DNA from: Lethocerus indicus | Taxonomy: Eukaryota > Arthropoda > Insecta > Hemiptera > Belostomatidae | Direction: 5' to 3' | Length of the DNA: 64,000 bases | Assembly: GCA_019843655.1 (NCBI GenBank) | Contig: JACDQD010000002.1 | Coordinates: 2,490,585 to 2,554,584, forward strand | Shown here: in pieces, positions 11,001 to 24,180 of the stretch | Numbering within the stretch: the first letter of the stretch is position 1 | How the letters are laid out: each line of letters opens with the position of its first letter | Translations under genes and position numbers: made by a program | The notes under the pieces: generated by a model | The model's database searches: none | The model's input: only the letters and a program-made list of their open reading frames with translations | What the model was told of the DNA's origin: nothing

Positions 11001-12160
11001 GCGGCACGCGGTCCTCAACTCTATTTTTTCGTAACATTTTTCATTTTATTTAGAACCCAGCGAACCGACTGTAAAGTTGCGGTGATGTCTATATGTCAGA
11101 ATAGAATAGATTCACATGTCACGGGCAATTCTATGACCAAATTCCATTAACGTTTCAGAACGTTTGCAAACGATAGTGCCCGATTTGAAACCAGATTAAA
11201 TGACAAATAATATTTATTAATCAGTAATGTACTCTCCGTAATTTTCTACAAATAATAAATAAAATGAAAATAATTTATTTTCCCGTGTTCCGGTCATTTT
11301 GTACCGAAGTTGATCAGGCAACGTACGACATATTGACTGAACAAACGGTTGGTTCATAAGTTAAATTCTGCGAACAATAGTCCCGTCTAATGATCAATGC
11401 CCTCGGGCCTCAGACTGTTAGTGGGCCGCACCGTCGGTGGGTTCAGTGTAAAGAGCACGTTCGTGGAATGTGAATGTGGCCGCCCCTCATGAAACGGGTT
11501 AATTAAATCGTTCCCACGCCCTATAAAGAGAAAATTGTATAAACGCGTTATTGAAAATCAACGCCCAACACGAGTTGTACGGGCATTCCCAATCGATAGG
11601 CTGTATTTTGCGAGTTACGACTGAGTCAGTTCTGATGACAGTATTTTACGATTTCTTGTTTACCTCGACAATTTACCTATTTCGTACTTTATAAAAAGAA
11701 ACCGTAATCGATCTTCGCATACGTATAATAGTATATAATATTGAATGAATTTATATGCAAAAAAAATTACGAAGCGTCATTCCCCTCGCGTTCATTCCAT
11801 ATCGGAGTGGATTTTCGTGTTTTCAGCACTTCTTTCATACTTTTCATTAAACGACGGTTGGCTCATCCGGCGCATTTTCCGATTTTCACTTCAAAGGTTG
11901 AATTATCCACCACCATTGTTTTATTTTATGTACTTATTTAGTGATTCTTTAGTGACTGAAAAAGTCTAGAATCGGGCCTTCCGATGAGAGATTTTTCTTC
12001 CCCTCAATGGAGACTATGGTCCAGAGAGTATTTGGGTTCCTGGCAAAAAACCAGCAGGCTCGATAATATCAATCGGACGCAAGACAGAATATAGGAAGAT
12101 ACGTCCTTCATTGCTGAAAAAAGAAAGTTATTTTATATAGTAGATACCTGTAAAGCAACG
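11001..12160. other. Non-coding, no recognisable feature
   Basis: AT-rich. The 66- and 74-codon frames at 11741-11969 overlap in different phases and have no recognisable product. Confidence 0.55.
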
Positions 12161-12169
12161 TATATGAAG

Positions 12170-12560
12170 CATGGGTCGTCGGAAGACCTCCTCAGCGGTG
12201 GCGGGTAGCCGCTGTTGTTTGGAGACTAATTAGCCGGGTGGAAAGCCATCGGCAAGTGTACAGGTGGAATACGGAGTGCATTAATAATGGGCCGGGCTGG
12301 ATGTGGCCGGGAGCCGGCCCCTCGGCCTCGGCTGGGATTCGGGTTCAATTAACTTAGAAATTCTGAGCTTAGCGAGCTGTTGCGGTCCGGGCCTCCATTA
12401 AGGCGGCCGCCGGCCTTATCACGGCGCCGGCCACCGTCGTCCGCTAATTGAATTAATAGCCCTCCTCCGTCCCATCAATATATTGACGCTCGCTCGACCA
12501 GCGATTTTCACAGTGGAAGCGCCTCAGTGGGGAGGTAATGTTTCCTGATAACGCGATATG
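12170..12560. promoter_or_regulatory. Candidate enhancer-like block, strongest of its kind
   Basis: A GC-rich island of nearly 400 bp in which homeodomain-type cores are embedded. CTAATTAG lies at 12226-12233, TTAATAATGG at 12281, TTCAATTAACTTAG near 12344, and GCTAATTGAATTAATAG near 12443. They are interleaved with GGCCGG and GGCGGCCGCCGGCC words. It ends shortly before an AATT tetramer run at 12618-12634. No frame of note crosses it. Clustered TAAT cores in a GC island are typical of developmental cis-regulatory DNA. Conservation has not been tested. Confidence 0.35.
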
Positions 12561-13789
12561 TAATCGATAGATATATTACAGCGATAAAACTGGGGCGATG
12601 TATGTCCCCCACCGTTTCAATTAATTAATTAATTTTGCGAGTATAAATGAATTAAGCCATTGAATGCTACATAAATGTGTATTCGTCGGTTTTATCCCCT
12701 GTAGACTGTTATCTCCCGATCGACTGTTGGCCCAGCAGTTTCGGAAAAAGGGGGATTGAGAGAGTGGAAAGGCGCGGAGTTTGTCCCCTCTCACGGCCGC
12801 GATAATTTCAATTTTATTTCGATGCGGGACAATAAATGGATGATCGGAGTGTTTTGAGGGGAGGAGGGGGGATAGGAAAACTTCTGCCCGTTTCCACACG
12901 AATTGGGTCTCTCACCTCGGTGAAAAACGCAAACTTATAGCGTTTTCCGGAGGTTTTCTCTTTCCCTCTCGTTCCACTCTCCGGCCGCTCTCTTGTTTGT
13001 TCTACCCTTGAGAAAGTTTCCGCCTTTCATTGCTCACCGGCTCGATATATTTTGGGGGGGAGGAGCAGTGCTCTCTGTTCGACTGTGAAATCTGGTTATT
13101 CCCGCTTTCTTTCTACCTCTGCCCCAATACTAGGCTTTTCTCTCTTTCATCTTCGACAGAACCGATTCCTTTTTTTTTTTATTTAGGTGATATACGTCCG
13201 ATCTCCCTTTTGAGACGCGATCCCACCTCATCATAATAACGACCCCCTACCAAAATATATTCGTGTCCGATTGGCTGTTTTTACCACCTTCTTCTATCGT
13301 TCTCGAAACTTCGAAACCTCGCATAAAAGCTACCCAATACTGTATAGAATTTAAAGACGCGAATCATATCTTCTAATCGTAGCTGCAATCTATGTCAACT
13401 TTCTCGATCAATCACACTTTTCTTTCTCAAGAAACTTGTATATTATCAATTAAGCGAAGCGATAGTTACTGCAGCGACTGGAACGTTTGCGCATGACATT
13501 AATTCTAACTCTAGTAAGTCTTAACAACTTCAGTTTTACTCTAGCAACTGCAATTTAACTCGGGCAGACTTTACTGGCGTTACAACAGCGAGTACACTGT
13601 TACAGTCGGTTCGTTCACTATTTCTCTTTCTCAATTCGCCCTTCCATCGACACATCGATAATCGTAGTCGGCGAATTACTCTTTTTTCCCCCCGACGTTC
13701 GCTCGGGAGATCAAAGTGGGATAGAATAAATACGTAAAGAAACATTACCGACGCGACACTACTGGCGACGGCGAAAGGGAGACGCCCGT
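12561..13789. other. Non-coding; AATT run, poly-T, pyrimidine-rich patches
   Basis: Holds TTAATTAATTAATTAATTTT at 12618-12636, a CT-rich stretch near 12950-13160 and T10 near 13171. Frames up to 92 codons show no known domain. Confidence 0.5.
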
Positions 13790-14130
13790 TGGGCTATAGA
13801 TCAAATGGGAGCCATTAACATTAATGGGACATCGAAATCGGGACTCGAACGTGGTACGGCCGGGCATTAATATCATTAAAGCGCTGTCCATATTTATAAC
13901 GGCGCGCATTGCATATTCTAGGCTGTACGATTTCCATCAATGAAACAACTCTCATCTATTGGAACTCAATAGGCTAATTTCATTGTGCGGTGGAGCTCCG
14001 GGCGGTGGACTCCGGCGGATCGGGGAGGTATTGTCCCCGGCCTCGTACACAAAGCCGGGATAGTTGGATTGCCCTCGGCCGGGTAACAAACTTTAGGGCC
14101 GATGACAAATTAGGTCAGCTGTGTTTTATT
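13790..14130. promoter_or_regulatory. Candidate enhancer-like block
   Basis: CATTAACATTAATG at 13813 and CATTAATATCATTAAAGC at 13865 are followed by GGCGCGC and by GC-rich CGGCGGATCGGGG and CCGGCC words. Same texture as 12170-12560. Inferred only. Confidence 0.3.
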
Positions 14131-15550
14131 TGTAGTTAGGCTCGACCGGCCGGCGGCTTTGCAGTTCGGTTCAATCAGCACTGCTAAAACCCCGGATTCG
14201 CCCTTCGTTTATATTATATTGTAGGTCTCCGTCCCGATACAGACTTCCCTTTGTTCTACGGCTGTGTACCCAACTGCACCGGCAGAGAGCTCCATCCCCC
14301 ATCGCCCAACATACCACAAATTAAGTCAATAGTGTTCGGGGAGTCGATCACAATCGGGCTGAAACCAATAAGTGGGACGGGGTTGGTGGGCTTTGCTCGG
14401 AAACGAGGGAAAGTATTCATAACGAAGAGTCCTAACTCAATATGCTATAGTGTCAATGTTTGGAGTATCATTGTCTGTGTGACAAATTGACTCACCTTGC
14501 TTATAATATTATTAAGCATTGTATTATTTGAGACTGAAAAACATCTACGGAGGTATCACACAGATTAGAAACTGCACGGCTTGATGACGTTCAATATCGA
14601 TATAATTCGTATGGTTGAAAAAAAAATATTAAAAGAAATCCAGATCCAGATTAACATATTTCGCCTCAGTCTCAAAATATCTCCCGTTCTAGAGCGGGCA
14701 ACGTGTTTCATAAAAGTGGAAATGTTTACGAACTTCGTTTGAAATTTTCTCATAAAGTAAAGCGGAGCGTAAAAAAATGTGGAGCGGACACATCAGTCCT
14801 GTTGCACTTTCTTCCGTCTAATTTGCATTTCTCCCGGTTGGAAATGTTTCAGCCTCGGTCAATCCACTCTCAGCGACCGGCGCCAGTTACTACCCTCTGG
14901 TGTTTTATACGGCACAGAGGCCCTTCAAAAAATTTGGTTAAAAGTATAAGAACAAAATATAATACAGATGTATAAATCGAGCGATATAAAAAATGAATCT
15001 GCAATTTACAAAGGGCAACTATTAATCTCACCAAACTTAAATTTGTAAATATTACAAAAATAACAATATGTATTTATTCCTAAAATTAATATATCTAAAC
15101 TAATTTGGACGGTCGAGTTGATTTCTAATTAATATTGTTAAGGAAACACTTATGAATAAATACTTGCTTTATATATCGTAATGCCTTATTAAACCTCAAT
15201 GCTTAATTTAAAGGATCATCAAACGTTTCACCCAAGCACACGATGGAAGGGTATACTGTAACCACTCTACACATATTTTTATTAAAGAATTTTAATTAGC
15301 TACACATTCTAATTGAAGGATTATTCCCTTAGACTTTGCAACAGATTAATAGGAATCTCATAAACTCCTGAAAATTGTTAATAGAATTCTGAAAAGTAAT
15401 TTTGAAAACGTGTAATCTTATCGTGTGTTCTTGGTAAGTAATCAAATTTGAAATTGAGATCAGTCCAAATTCTTTAAATAGTCTTCGTACAATATTGCAG
15501 GTCGGCAGTGAGTAGTTTTTGCATGTCTGAGAGGACCGTGGCCGGAATCG
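14131..15550. other. Non-coding, no recognisable feature
   Basis: The 79- and 90-codon plus-strand frames and the 107-codon minus-strand frame 15329-15652 show no domain. The last includes a translated GA repeat. Confidence 0.55.
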
Positions 15551-15558
15551 AATTAGAG

Positions 15559-15578
15559 CTCTCTCTCTCTCTCTCTCT
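15559..15578. repeat. (CT)10 microsatellite
   Basis: Short perfect CT run directly after GAATTAGAG. Confidence 0.95.
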
Positions 15579-17389
15579 GGCGTTAAATACATTGGGGCTG
15601 GCCGTGGTGGTAAGGGCAAAGTAGGCGGTGAGGGCCCCGCCGGCCCTACCAAGGTGGGATCACATAATTTGATTTCGAAAGGTTCGGCCGTGTTTAGAGA
15701 AAGGCGCAGAACCCTCCTCAGCTCAGTATGTAAATTCGAACCCGCCGTTGTATTTTAAGTTCAATACTATTTGTCCGCCCCCCCCCTCAGATAAGAACCG
15801 GTGAAATTCCCCAACCCGGGTCCTTATTCGGAGAAAACGTGCCGATATCCAAGTGCATGTATACATAAAAATTCTAGACATTTTTGTTATTCGCATTCCA
15901 TTCTGTTTCTCTCCTAGCAAATATAGTTTCGTGAGAATTCTTTCTTCAGTTTACACATACTATTCGGCGCTCAGCTAGACCGGTTTTCGTGCGTAAACTG
16001 TATTTTTACCCTATTTTATTAAAGATTCAATATTTACAAAATAACAATTGTCTTAATGTACATTAATAATAAGAAAATTGAATGCGTTTTAATTTATGTA
16101 CATATTTTGAAGTGATAGCAATAGAAACTCTAAATATTTCATGTTATCCAATAGATATGTGGAAGTTAAACGATATTTACCGTAGCCTATAATAATAGTC
16201 AGCGAAATGCAATACGTTGGATTGAGACGGAATAATGATGAATTGGACTCTACTTGGCCGTTCAGCTGGTAGAATATTGGTCAGAAATGACAAATCACAG
16301 TAGTTCTAGTAAATATTATACTGTGGGCTATAATTTGATGCAACGGGCCCCCCAGGACGGAAAACCCGGTATATATTTCCAGCAATCATTGAATTTGTTA
16401 CTTAATTTTATGCGAACAATTTGCCTCTTTATTGAAATCACATTTATGAAAATTCGGCTGGTCGTTTAAACCGTAGATTACGATCTCTGTATATTTTTTG
16501 CCGCAAACATACCCGGCGCAACGCACGCTTGAAGTGCGCTTTCGTCGGTAGCGGACATGTATAAAAAACCCTTCATTAACTGTCGGCACGTAATAGACGT
16601 TAACGAGAGGCTCAAACCGACCTAGCGAAAAACCAAATTGACAGTGCAGATATACAAGTAGATTATTGGCCTTTATATAATTTAATTGGTTTTTATTTTA
16701 ATTTTTATTTGATACTCCCTTGTGGTTGGCACGTTTCAACGGTTTGCTCTGGCGACTGGTTCACTAATCTTGAATTCTGAACCAACCTGATAAGTATAAA
16801 TGGTAACCGCCGTATTGTCGTACCGGTATTCATAACCGACAGAGCATTTGAAAATCGACTGCGAGCAATCTGTCATTGGAACAAGATTATTATGAATATT
16901 ACTAATCCCGACTGTCTATCAGATCAGATCGCGGGCGCATTACACTGCAGTCGACGCTTCGAATCAACCTCACCTCTGTTCGAACATTATACTACAATAC
17001 CTGGGACGCTTATCGTAGAATGTAAATTAAACGAAAAACAGGGGCAAAATCGAGTAAGACAGAAAATTTATAATTTTTGGGTGTAAATTATATCTCAGAG
17101 CTCGGGGCGGGAACAGTCTTCCATATCTAAGCGGTGCTCCGAGTCCTGAAAAGAGTATTTTTCGATTAAAGTTTCGCCACTATATAACTGCGGTTTCCCG
17201 GTTGAAAGGGGGCACACTTTCGGAGTTTATAATTTAACTCGGGCCAACCATCCTTCATCTTTTCCTTCGGCCTTTGATTTTTTTTTTTTTTTAAGGCAAT
17301 AACAGTTTCTATATTAATCTTGGGTAGTAGAGAACGGATTCAGGTGGAACAAAAATATATGATTTATAGTTTGCTGATTAGCTCCAGAA
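15579..17389. other. Non-coding; C8 run, poly-T
   Basis: C-rich run at 15778-15786 and a T run of about 14 at 17278-17292. The remainder is AT-rich with no recognisable gene or repeat. Confidence 0.55.
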
Positions 17390-17500
17390 GTTGCAGCGCC
17401 GTCGGTGGCGGGGGGGGGTTCAAGCTCCGCCCAGAAATCACTTGCATCGGCCGTCAGCCTGCATAAGATCGATGAGGGCGGTTTAGCTCAACAAAAAACC
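17390..17500. promoter_or_regulatory. GC-rich patch, possible regulatory block
   Basis: A short GC-rich patch with G10 at 17410-17419 and no frame. Weak case. Confidence 0.15.
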
Positions 17501-18335
17501 AATTTCCTGTAGCCTATTCTCCGTTTTGAAGTTTTAGAAGAATTTGATTTTTTGCAGTACATCTCCTATTAATAGTTTTCTGAACGGCGGGAATTGAAGG
17601 GCGACACGAAATTCGCCCAAGCATGAAGAAATATTTTTTACACCATACCGAAATGAGGTTACATTTACATTTGATTTATTTATGGGATTCAAATGGCGAA
17701 TTTGACATTATTTATTTTATTTCAAGTTATACTGTAGATAACTGCATTCCGAAACTGCCGTTGTCAGGCTTCAGTTGCCGAAATTATATCAATCTTTTCG
17801 ACGATATCCTACATATAGTACGAGCCTAATAAATGTGTAAATTCTCATTCAATTTCATATCTCTTTTTTTATTATTATCACTGCAAGAGTGGTTACATTT
17901 TCGGAGGAGCGCCTAAAATAAACATAATTTTATTTATCTTATTGAAATATTTCCTCCAGTTATTTTTGTCTTTTTATTTTTTATTTGTCTTGAAGGATTG
18001 TTACTCGGAAGAAGAGGTCGGCCGTTCCCAATTACAACTAACGAGGAGTTAACTACGGGCCCCCTCAGTTATATATTTTGGGCCCCCTATCGGACGGGTG
18101 GATTCTTCTAAATAACAGGGTACTCATTACATTGAAGTGTGTCCCTTTCTTTCGGGAACTGTTGATAAAAAAACAACTTACTATTTCTAAATATACACGA
18201 CTGAGCAGCAACACAACACCGGTTGAATACTGCAGGTTAACGGAAAAATATTTAATCCGGTTAATTAAAATCGATATTTTTTTAATTAATACAATTTTAT
18301 TTAAAAGATTATTATTTCTGAATTAATTTACGAGG
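17501..18335. other. AT-rich non-coding, no recognisable feature
   Basis: The 82-codon frame at 18078-18326 and the 68-codon frame at 17623-17829 have no known domain. Nothing else is seen. Confidence 0.55.
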
Positions 18336-18339
18336 CGGC

Positions 18340-18630
18340 TTCATATTGGAGCTGCTTATAACCAGCTGCGTCATATTAATATTTGTGCGGGAAAATAAAC
18401 TCTAACCCGCTATTGGGAGGAGACAAAAAATACATGAATTAATTGATTCCGACCTAATGAGTGCACTTTAATTAGCGGGCTCTGTCGTGAAACCAGTGGA
18501 AAGTTTTATTTGAGCAACTCACGGCCCAATGCAGTTTACACTGCGTCACCCTATCAACCGCAGGACGGAATAATTAATTCGTAGTAATAAGCGCCAAATA
18601 ATAATAATGATAGCTTCGTAATTAATTATT
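18340..18630. promoter_or_regulatory. TAAT-dense candidate regulatory block
   Basis: Dense homeodomain-type cores: GAATTAATTGATTC from 18436, CACTTTAATTAGCGGG from about 18464, TAATTAATTCGTAGTAATAAGCGCC from 18569, and TAATTAATTATTAC from 18618. They surround GC-rich words. No coding frame. The evidence is motif clustering only. Confidence 0.3.
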
Positions 18631-18639
18631 ACTATTCAG

Positions 18640-19800
18640 TTCACTGAATCCGAAAACTCTTACGGATTAATAAATCAAATTTGAAGGTTGTATAAATTTG
18701 AACAAGAAATGATAGGATAGGTCTTCAACGTCCCGTTCCGATAAAAAACCGATCTTTCTTATTAATGGAGATTTCTTTTCCCGAGAGAATTGAAATATTA
18801 TCGGGTCAACTAGCGGATAGTGAAGATCCGACACCCTCGAGAGTTTAAAATGAAGAGCCTTCGGCTTCTGGAATTAATTGGAGTTACTTTGTGCCTCCCG
18901 GGTTCGAGAGACGACAATCAAGTTAAACAAGGGGGGTATAATCGCGTTAAGAACTTTATATTAAAAGGCAGGTTTTCCCGGTCTCTGCCCCAGTTAAATT
19001 GTAATCGATTTATATAGTCACTCGTGGGATGAAAATAAATACACTCCGTCATCTTTTAAACCTTAACTGGGCCTAAGTGCACGCGGTGTGACATTAAAGT
19101 CTCATAAAAAGTTCAATTATGCCGTTAACAAAAGGCCCTAGAAAGTTCGGCTGTACTTCTTCCGCAGCCGGAATAATGTCACTATTCACACTAATGTCAC
19201 AATTTCAGTAAAATCACTGTTCCGGGCACTGATTTCTTGCCGAAAGAGAACGTTTATCAACGTATTATGATGTGAGAAACGTTAATGGAATATGATTTAA
19301 AATTTTTTTGTCATTTAGTAGTGAATATAAAAACGATTTTGTTAATGTAAATTACGGAAATGCGTATTAATAAGTACATATCTAAGATACAGTTTCGTTC
19401 AAAATTTATGATGATTAAAACATATACCTAATAATAAAATTCATTTCATTAGGAATCATGTAACAGGGTCTTACAATTTTTTCTCCCAGAATTTTCCCAG
19501 TTTATGCGCTTCCCGAATGATGATTGAATGCAGGAAGCTTTTTCTCTCATCCGCTCGTAACTTCATCAAGTTATTGTCGGCAGGGTACTTGTGTGTGCGT
19601 TCAGGAAACCTGTCGATATTTACGCGAAATCGTCCGAAAACTCTGTACCCGTCCTGAGTATCGTCTCAGTCCGACGTTACGGATGTATGAGGGAGTGCGA
19701 CGGACGTTTTCTGTACAATTTAAAAATTTCTTACTGTCCTCTTACGGCCAGATTAATGCTGTTGGGGAACTCGCGCTTTTGGGAGTTTGAGTTTTTCTCT
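18640..19800. other. Non-coding, no recognisable feature
   Basis: Overlapping frames at 19524-19863 (88 and 90 codons in two phases) have no known domain. The remainder is AT-rich. Confidence 0.5.
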
Positions 19801-20080
19801 TTGGTTTCGAGAACGCCCCACCACCCCCAGTCGCCAAACTGTCGGTGGAAGGTGAACCCTTAGGTGGAGTCGGTAGTTGGGTCTCTAAGTTGGGGTAGTG
19901 GCGGCTGCTAAGTTGGGTGGGGGGTGGGGCGGGGCGGGTGGAAGGTTGCACCGCGGAAGGAAACTTCTAATCCGCGGAGTGGAAGTAGTTAGGGTAGCGG
20001 TGGCCCGACTTGATATCCTGAGCCGCCGCGACCCCAACTACACCCTCTAAACACCCCCAGACTGATCTAAGCTTCCCCCC
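19801..20080. other. GC-rich, G-tract patch with quadruplex potential
   Basis: A block of G-tracts on the plus strand. At 19906-19942 four or more runs of three or more G with short spacers give quadruplex-forming potential. The wider block has CpG-rich character. It could be a regulatory CpG-island-like patch. Confidence 0.45.
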
Positions 20081-21035
20081 GTTCCGCTGCAGATTATTAT
20101 CAGGAGATTATATCTCTGTACGTCTACCTATTTCAGTTACTCAACCACAGTCTATCACAATGGAAAATTAGTATTTGTGGAAATTAATCAACGCGTATAC
20201 AAACAATATTATTAATTAATTTTTATTATTTTATTCGTCTTCATTATTTGTCTTATCAATCGAAGTTTTACAATACATATAGGACATATAATACATCCGG
20301 TACTTTCGAAGTATACTTAAACATACTTTTAATATTACGATTATAATTTTGGACCGGGGTTTCAACATTCTAAAAAATATCACCAGCGGTAATCTTACGC
20401 TAGATTTCTTAAAATAAATTGAACATTTGTAACTTCGTAGACGCTTTCGGGTTTCCGTTCATTTCCACGCAGATACAGTATTTATTTTAAGAAACCAGTT
20501 TTTGGGTCCAGTGACACTGCGCATAGGACCAAATGAATGGGGACAGATTATGGCAAAATAATTAACAGCATTAATAAAAAAAATATCACTCCCCTCTATA
20601 GCACCTTTCGACTCAATTGTTGGAATCGTCTGAGCGTTCTCTCGTTGATGAAAAACGGCCCCTCAAGAGTCGGGACAAAATCTCTCTCTGCAAAGGTCTA
20701 AAGAGCTAAGTTCTCGTTGTTCTTAATGAAGTGGAACGCCTGTTCGCGTTGAAAATCTCCCTCATCCCGAACTGTCAGACAAGTTTTCGGCCCTCCCCCT
20801 ACTCCTGTACAGCGGCCGGTCCGTACCGCACCCCAGCACCCCGGCCCAGGCGCTATCCACCATCCCTCTGTCACTCACCGAGCCCGAGAGTTCAAATTCC
20901 GAAAGCTCCGCGCTCCGTGTGATTTTTATTAATGATTCAGTTTCGCCACCTCTTAATATTATTTTTTATTTAAGAGCGAGGGAGAGAGGGCCACGGGAGT
21001 CATACTTATTTTATACAAGTATACTGAATTGTCTG
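20081..21035. other. Non-coding, no recognisable feature
   Basis: AT-rich. C-rich patch near 20785-20905. Nothing gene-like. Confidence 0.55.
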
Positions 21036-21039
21036 TCTC

Positions 21040-21200
21040 CGGCCTTGGCAGGTCGACCGAATAATAACTATCAGTAGCTCAGTAATATCAGCGGCTCAGT
21101 TGTGTGAGGTGCCCGGCGGGATTATACGTCCAATAGTGTCGCGGGGTCCAGATTAAACGCCGCTTGGGAATTAATATTCCCATTAACGCCCGAATTGGGT
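21040..21200. promoter_or_regulatory. Candidate cis-regulatory block
   Basis: Contains GGGAAT-TAAT-ATTCCC near 21167, CCCATTAACGCCCGAATT near 21178, and GC-rich CCCGGCGGGATTATACG. Textural evidence only. Confidence 0.22.
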
Positions 21201-21409
21201 TAGAGCAGGTGTGCTCACTCATGTCACTAAAGTAGTGAAATTGGAAATGTATATCCGAAAAAACGTCAGTTTAGTTTAGACAACTTTAATATTTTAATAT
21301 GTATACAGCATTTCCAAGTAAAATTCAACCTTTTTTCTAAAAATCAGTTGAATCAGAAAAGAAAATCAATATTTGAAAGTCCGCCTTTAACGCCCTACTA
21401 TCAGAAGTT

Positions 21410-21490
21410 GATTTGTGACATTGGCGACAAGTTGAACTTGGTTTTGAAAAAGTTTGATTTGACTTGTAAAAAGTTGAATTGAACTTGGAA
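21410..21490. repeat. Degenerate short tandem repeat (about 21-25 bp)
   Basis: Three imperfect copies of a gttgaacttgg / gtttgatttgacttg / gttgaattgaacttgg type unit separated by T/A-rich spacers. Low similarity. Confidence 0.4.
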
Positions 21491-21998
21491 CTGCTATTTC
21501 ATTCCAATACCTATTATATGAGTACACTGTACATCTCTCGATATCAATAATTCCTGTAAATTCGACGGTTGATGAGAGATCTAACAACCTGTCTCATAGC
21601 TCCCATGGTGCGATTTTTTCAAATGTACAGTTGTACATATGTATAAGGCAAAATAAACGAAAGACAAAAAGACGCATGGTTTGTTGAACAATGTATTAAC
21701 AAATCATTTTCTTTCGGCCGCCGTGACTTTCGATTGAAAAATGAACATTGCGGCGGGTTAGGTCGGACGTCGCACGGGCGCGTCGTTTGGAAGCTGGCAA
21801 AGTCTAAAATAATGGGGCGTCTTTGGATAAAGTTGGGGCGGAGGAAAGCACGTCGGGAAGTGGGTTCGGCGGGGGCTAAAGTTTGGGCGAAGACTGCGCG
21901 CCTTCGTCTTACTTAACAAGTTGTTCCCGGCCTCCTCTCACTGCTAACAATTTTGTGTACAAGTTGGGTAGCTCACGCGGCATAACTTGGGGCGCCAA

Positions 21999-22024
21999 CC
22001 CCCCCCCCCCCCCCCCCCGGGGGG
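21999..22024. repeat. C20-G6 homopolymer junction
   Basis: Twenty consecutive C (21999-22018) are followed directly by six G (22019-22024), so the junction is self-complementary. The tract could form an i-motif on one strand and a quadruplex on the other. Such runs are also prone to sequencing error. Confidence 0.9.
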
Positions 22025-23935
22025 TCGGTGATGTAATAAACATCCTAACGGGAATCAAACGAGACCGGCAGCGGCCACCGCATCTCCCATTTACAATATC
22101 CTCTGACACCGATTCACGACAGACAGTAAGAAATTAAATACACGTAAGTGCGTACTGTGACACGTACAGAACGTTAAAATGTAGCAATTTAACGAAGGAC
22201 CTATTTTAGGGAATAAGGCGACGTTGTAGCTCTGGTATTTCTCGTATACCGGCGAAAACCCTGCTGGAGGATTTGCATGAACCTTTTCATACACTAAGCT
22301 GATCTTCAAATTGGTCACAATCAATTTATCTGACCTATTCTATGATATTTCAATGCCTTCATTTTTGAGAGCTACATATAAAATTGTATTCCTACTCGTT
22401 GAAATTACATTTAAAATGAAACGTGTGTTTGTGAATCAACGGAATTTACATTTGGGAAAATATTACCGAATAAAATCATTGATAATTCTTATCAACAACA
22501 AGAACTAGTAGCACTACTATTTTTATACAGCATGTGTGCTTGTTTGTATTTAATTAGCATCGTTTATCTGTTTCCCTATATTTCCCTGTCGTTCTCCTTG
22601 TTTTTCTAAACGTTGTCATTCGATTAATTTATCAACCTACGTGCTGCCGATAAAGGAAACAAAATGTCGCCCTTTTACGAATACAATTAAGTACGGTAAA
22701 TTTGAAAACTTTACTCGTCGGGAGGACGTATTTTGTTGGGAATGGTTAGTATCGTCGTGGTGATATAAAATCAAAGTTCTAATAAATACTAATGGAGGGG
22801 AAAATCGTGCGCTGGGCCTCGGTATGTCTCTTGAATAGACGCCAACCTGAGTATTTCGCCCCATCCCTGACAACTCTCGCCCTGTCTCTCTCCCCCCCCG
22901 TCTCTCTCCATCCACTCGTCGTGCTCCATTCGCTTCGGCTCACAGTTTGCCATCCGAGTTTAGGCCGAAAATTAACGAGTTGATTAATCTAATGAATACC
23001 GGTCCAAAGTTTCCATCGCTTTTGACGGACGAAGATTGCGGACGGATGAAAATTTCCCTCAATTCGCGATTTCCTGGACGACTTCGTAAGACCGTAGTGT
23101 TTCATTGTAACGGAAAATAGAGTGTGATCAGAAAAGTTTGACTTAATCCGAACGCAAATCATAGGTGCTCTTTATGTTACTGACAAGTTAAAAATGACTA
23201 TATTAACACTATTATATTCCAATACAGTTTCATTATAATGTAAAATAGAGTTAATATGATGAATATATGTTTTATCAACTATATTTAATGTTTTGATTAA
23301 GGTTCGCCTTTCCCGTTTCGATCCATTTATAGAACATTTTCAACATAAGATTGTTACTGCTTTATTTAGCCTAATTACAACTATTGTCCATTGAAAAATA
23401 AACATTAAAATTTAATTAACCATCTACTGTATCCGTGAACTGGCCACGCTTCCAGTTAGGGCCATGTTCAACTGTCAGTTTTTAGAGCACGTCCCACAAA
23501 GAAGAAATTCTCAATTTATGATTATTTCGCAATAACCGAAGCGAAATTATTTTCTACACTAAGGACGATAGTGGTGACGAAATCTGAGGCGGGAAAATTT
23601 ATGTTTACTTGACGAACATAACGGGTTGAACGTCACGTACAAAAAGTCCTAATTATCCGAAGATCATCGCAGACAAAGAAGACGAATCACGCATACATTT
23701 TTGAATTGTGAAAATCATAGTGGGAGTTGAAATCCTTTATAAAACAGTCGCCTTTAAAACACGATAAAAGCGATGACTTGTTCTTTCCGGTTGGTTCCAC
23801 AAAAATCAACAAGTTCCCCCAGCCACAAATCAAAATCAGATTGTTTGCGCATTTAATTTGTCCCGGCAAAAATCAGAAATTGTTTCTCCGTTCTCCAAAG
23901 CCATCTCACCGCACCGTAAATAGTGAATGGCATTG
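22025..23935. other. Non-coding; pyrimidine-rich patch, no gene
   Basis: CT-rich stretch near 22855-22920. No recognisable gene, repeat family or regulatory block. Frames of 60-92 codons look random. Confidence 0.55.
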
Positions 23936-24180
23936 TCTTGGCGGTAGGGGCGGGCCGTGCTCCAGTAGGGTTGGATTGGAGAGAGGTGGGGATGAAGGGG
24001 GGGGAGGGGGGGGGCGCTCACCTCGCTCTATAAAACTTTCAAAAGGGCAAGTTTTCGAACAGCGGCCCCACCTCGGGCTGATTAATATTTCAGCGGGGCC
24101 CGCCAAGCCCCTGACCGCTCTCCCTTTCCGGCTGTACAAACGTCCCGAACTCCCGACACGGTGCCGCCCAAAGTCATTCC
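23936..24180. other. GC-rich patch with long G runs
   Basis: G7-A-G10 at 23998-24015 and surrounding GC-rich sequence. The 160-codon frame 23727-24209, the longest in the window, runs through it. It is low complexity (Gly/Arg from G runs) with no domain I recognise, so I do not call it a gene. Confidence 0.45.
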
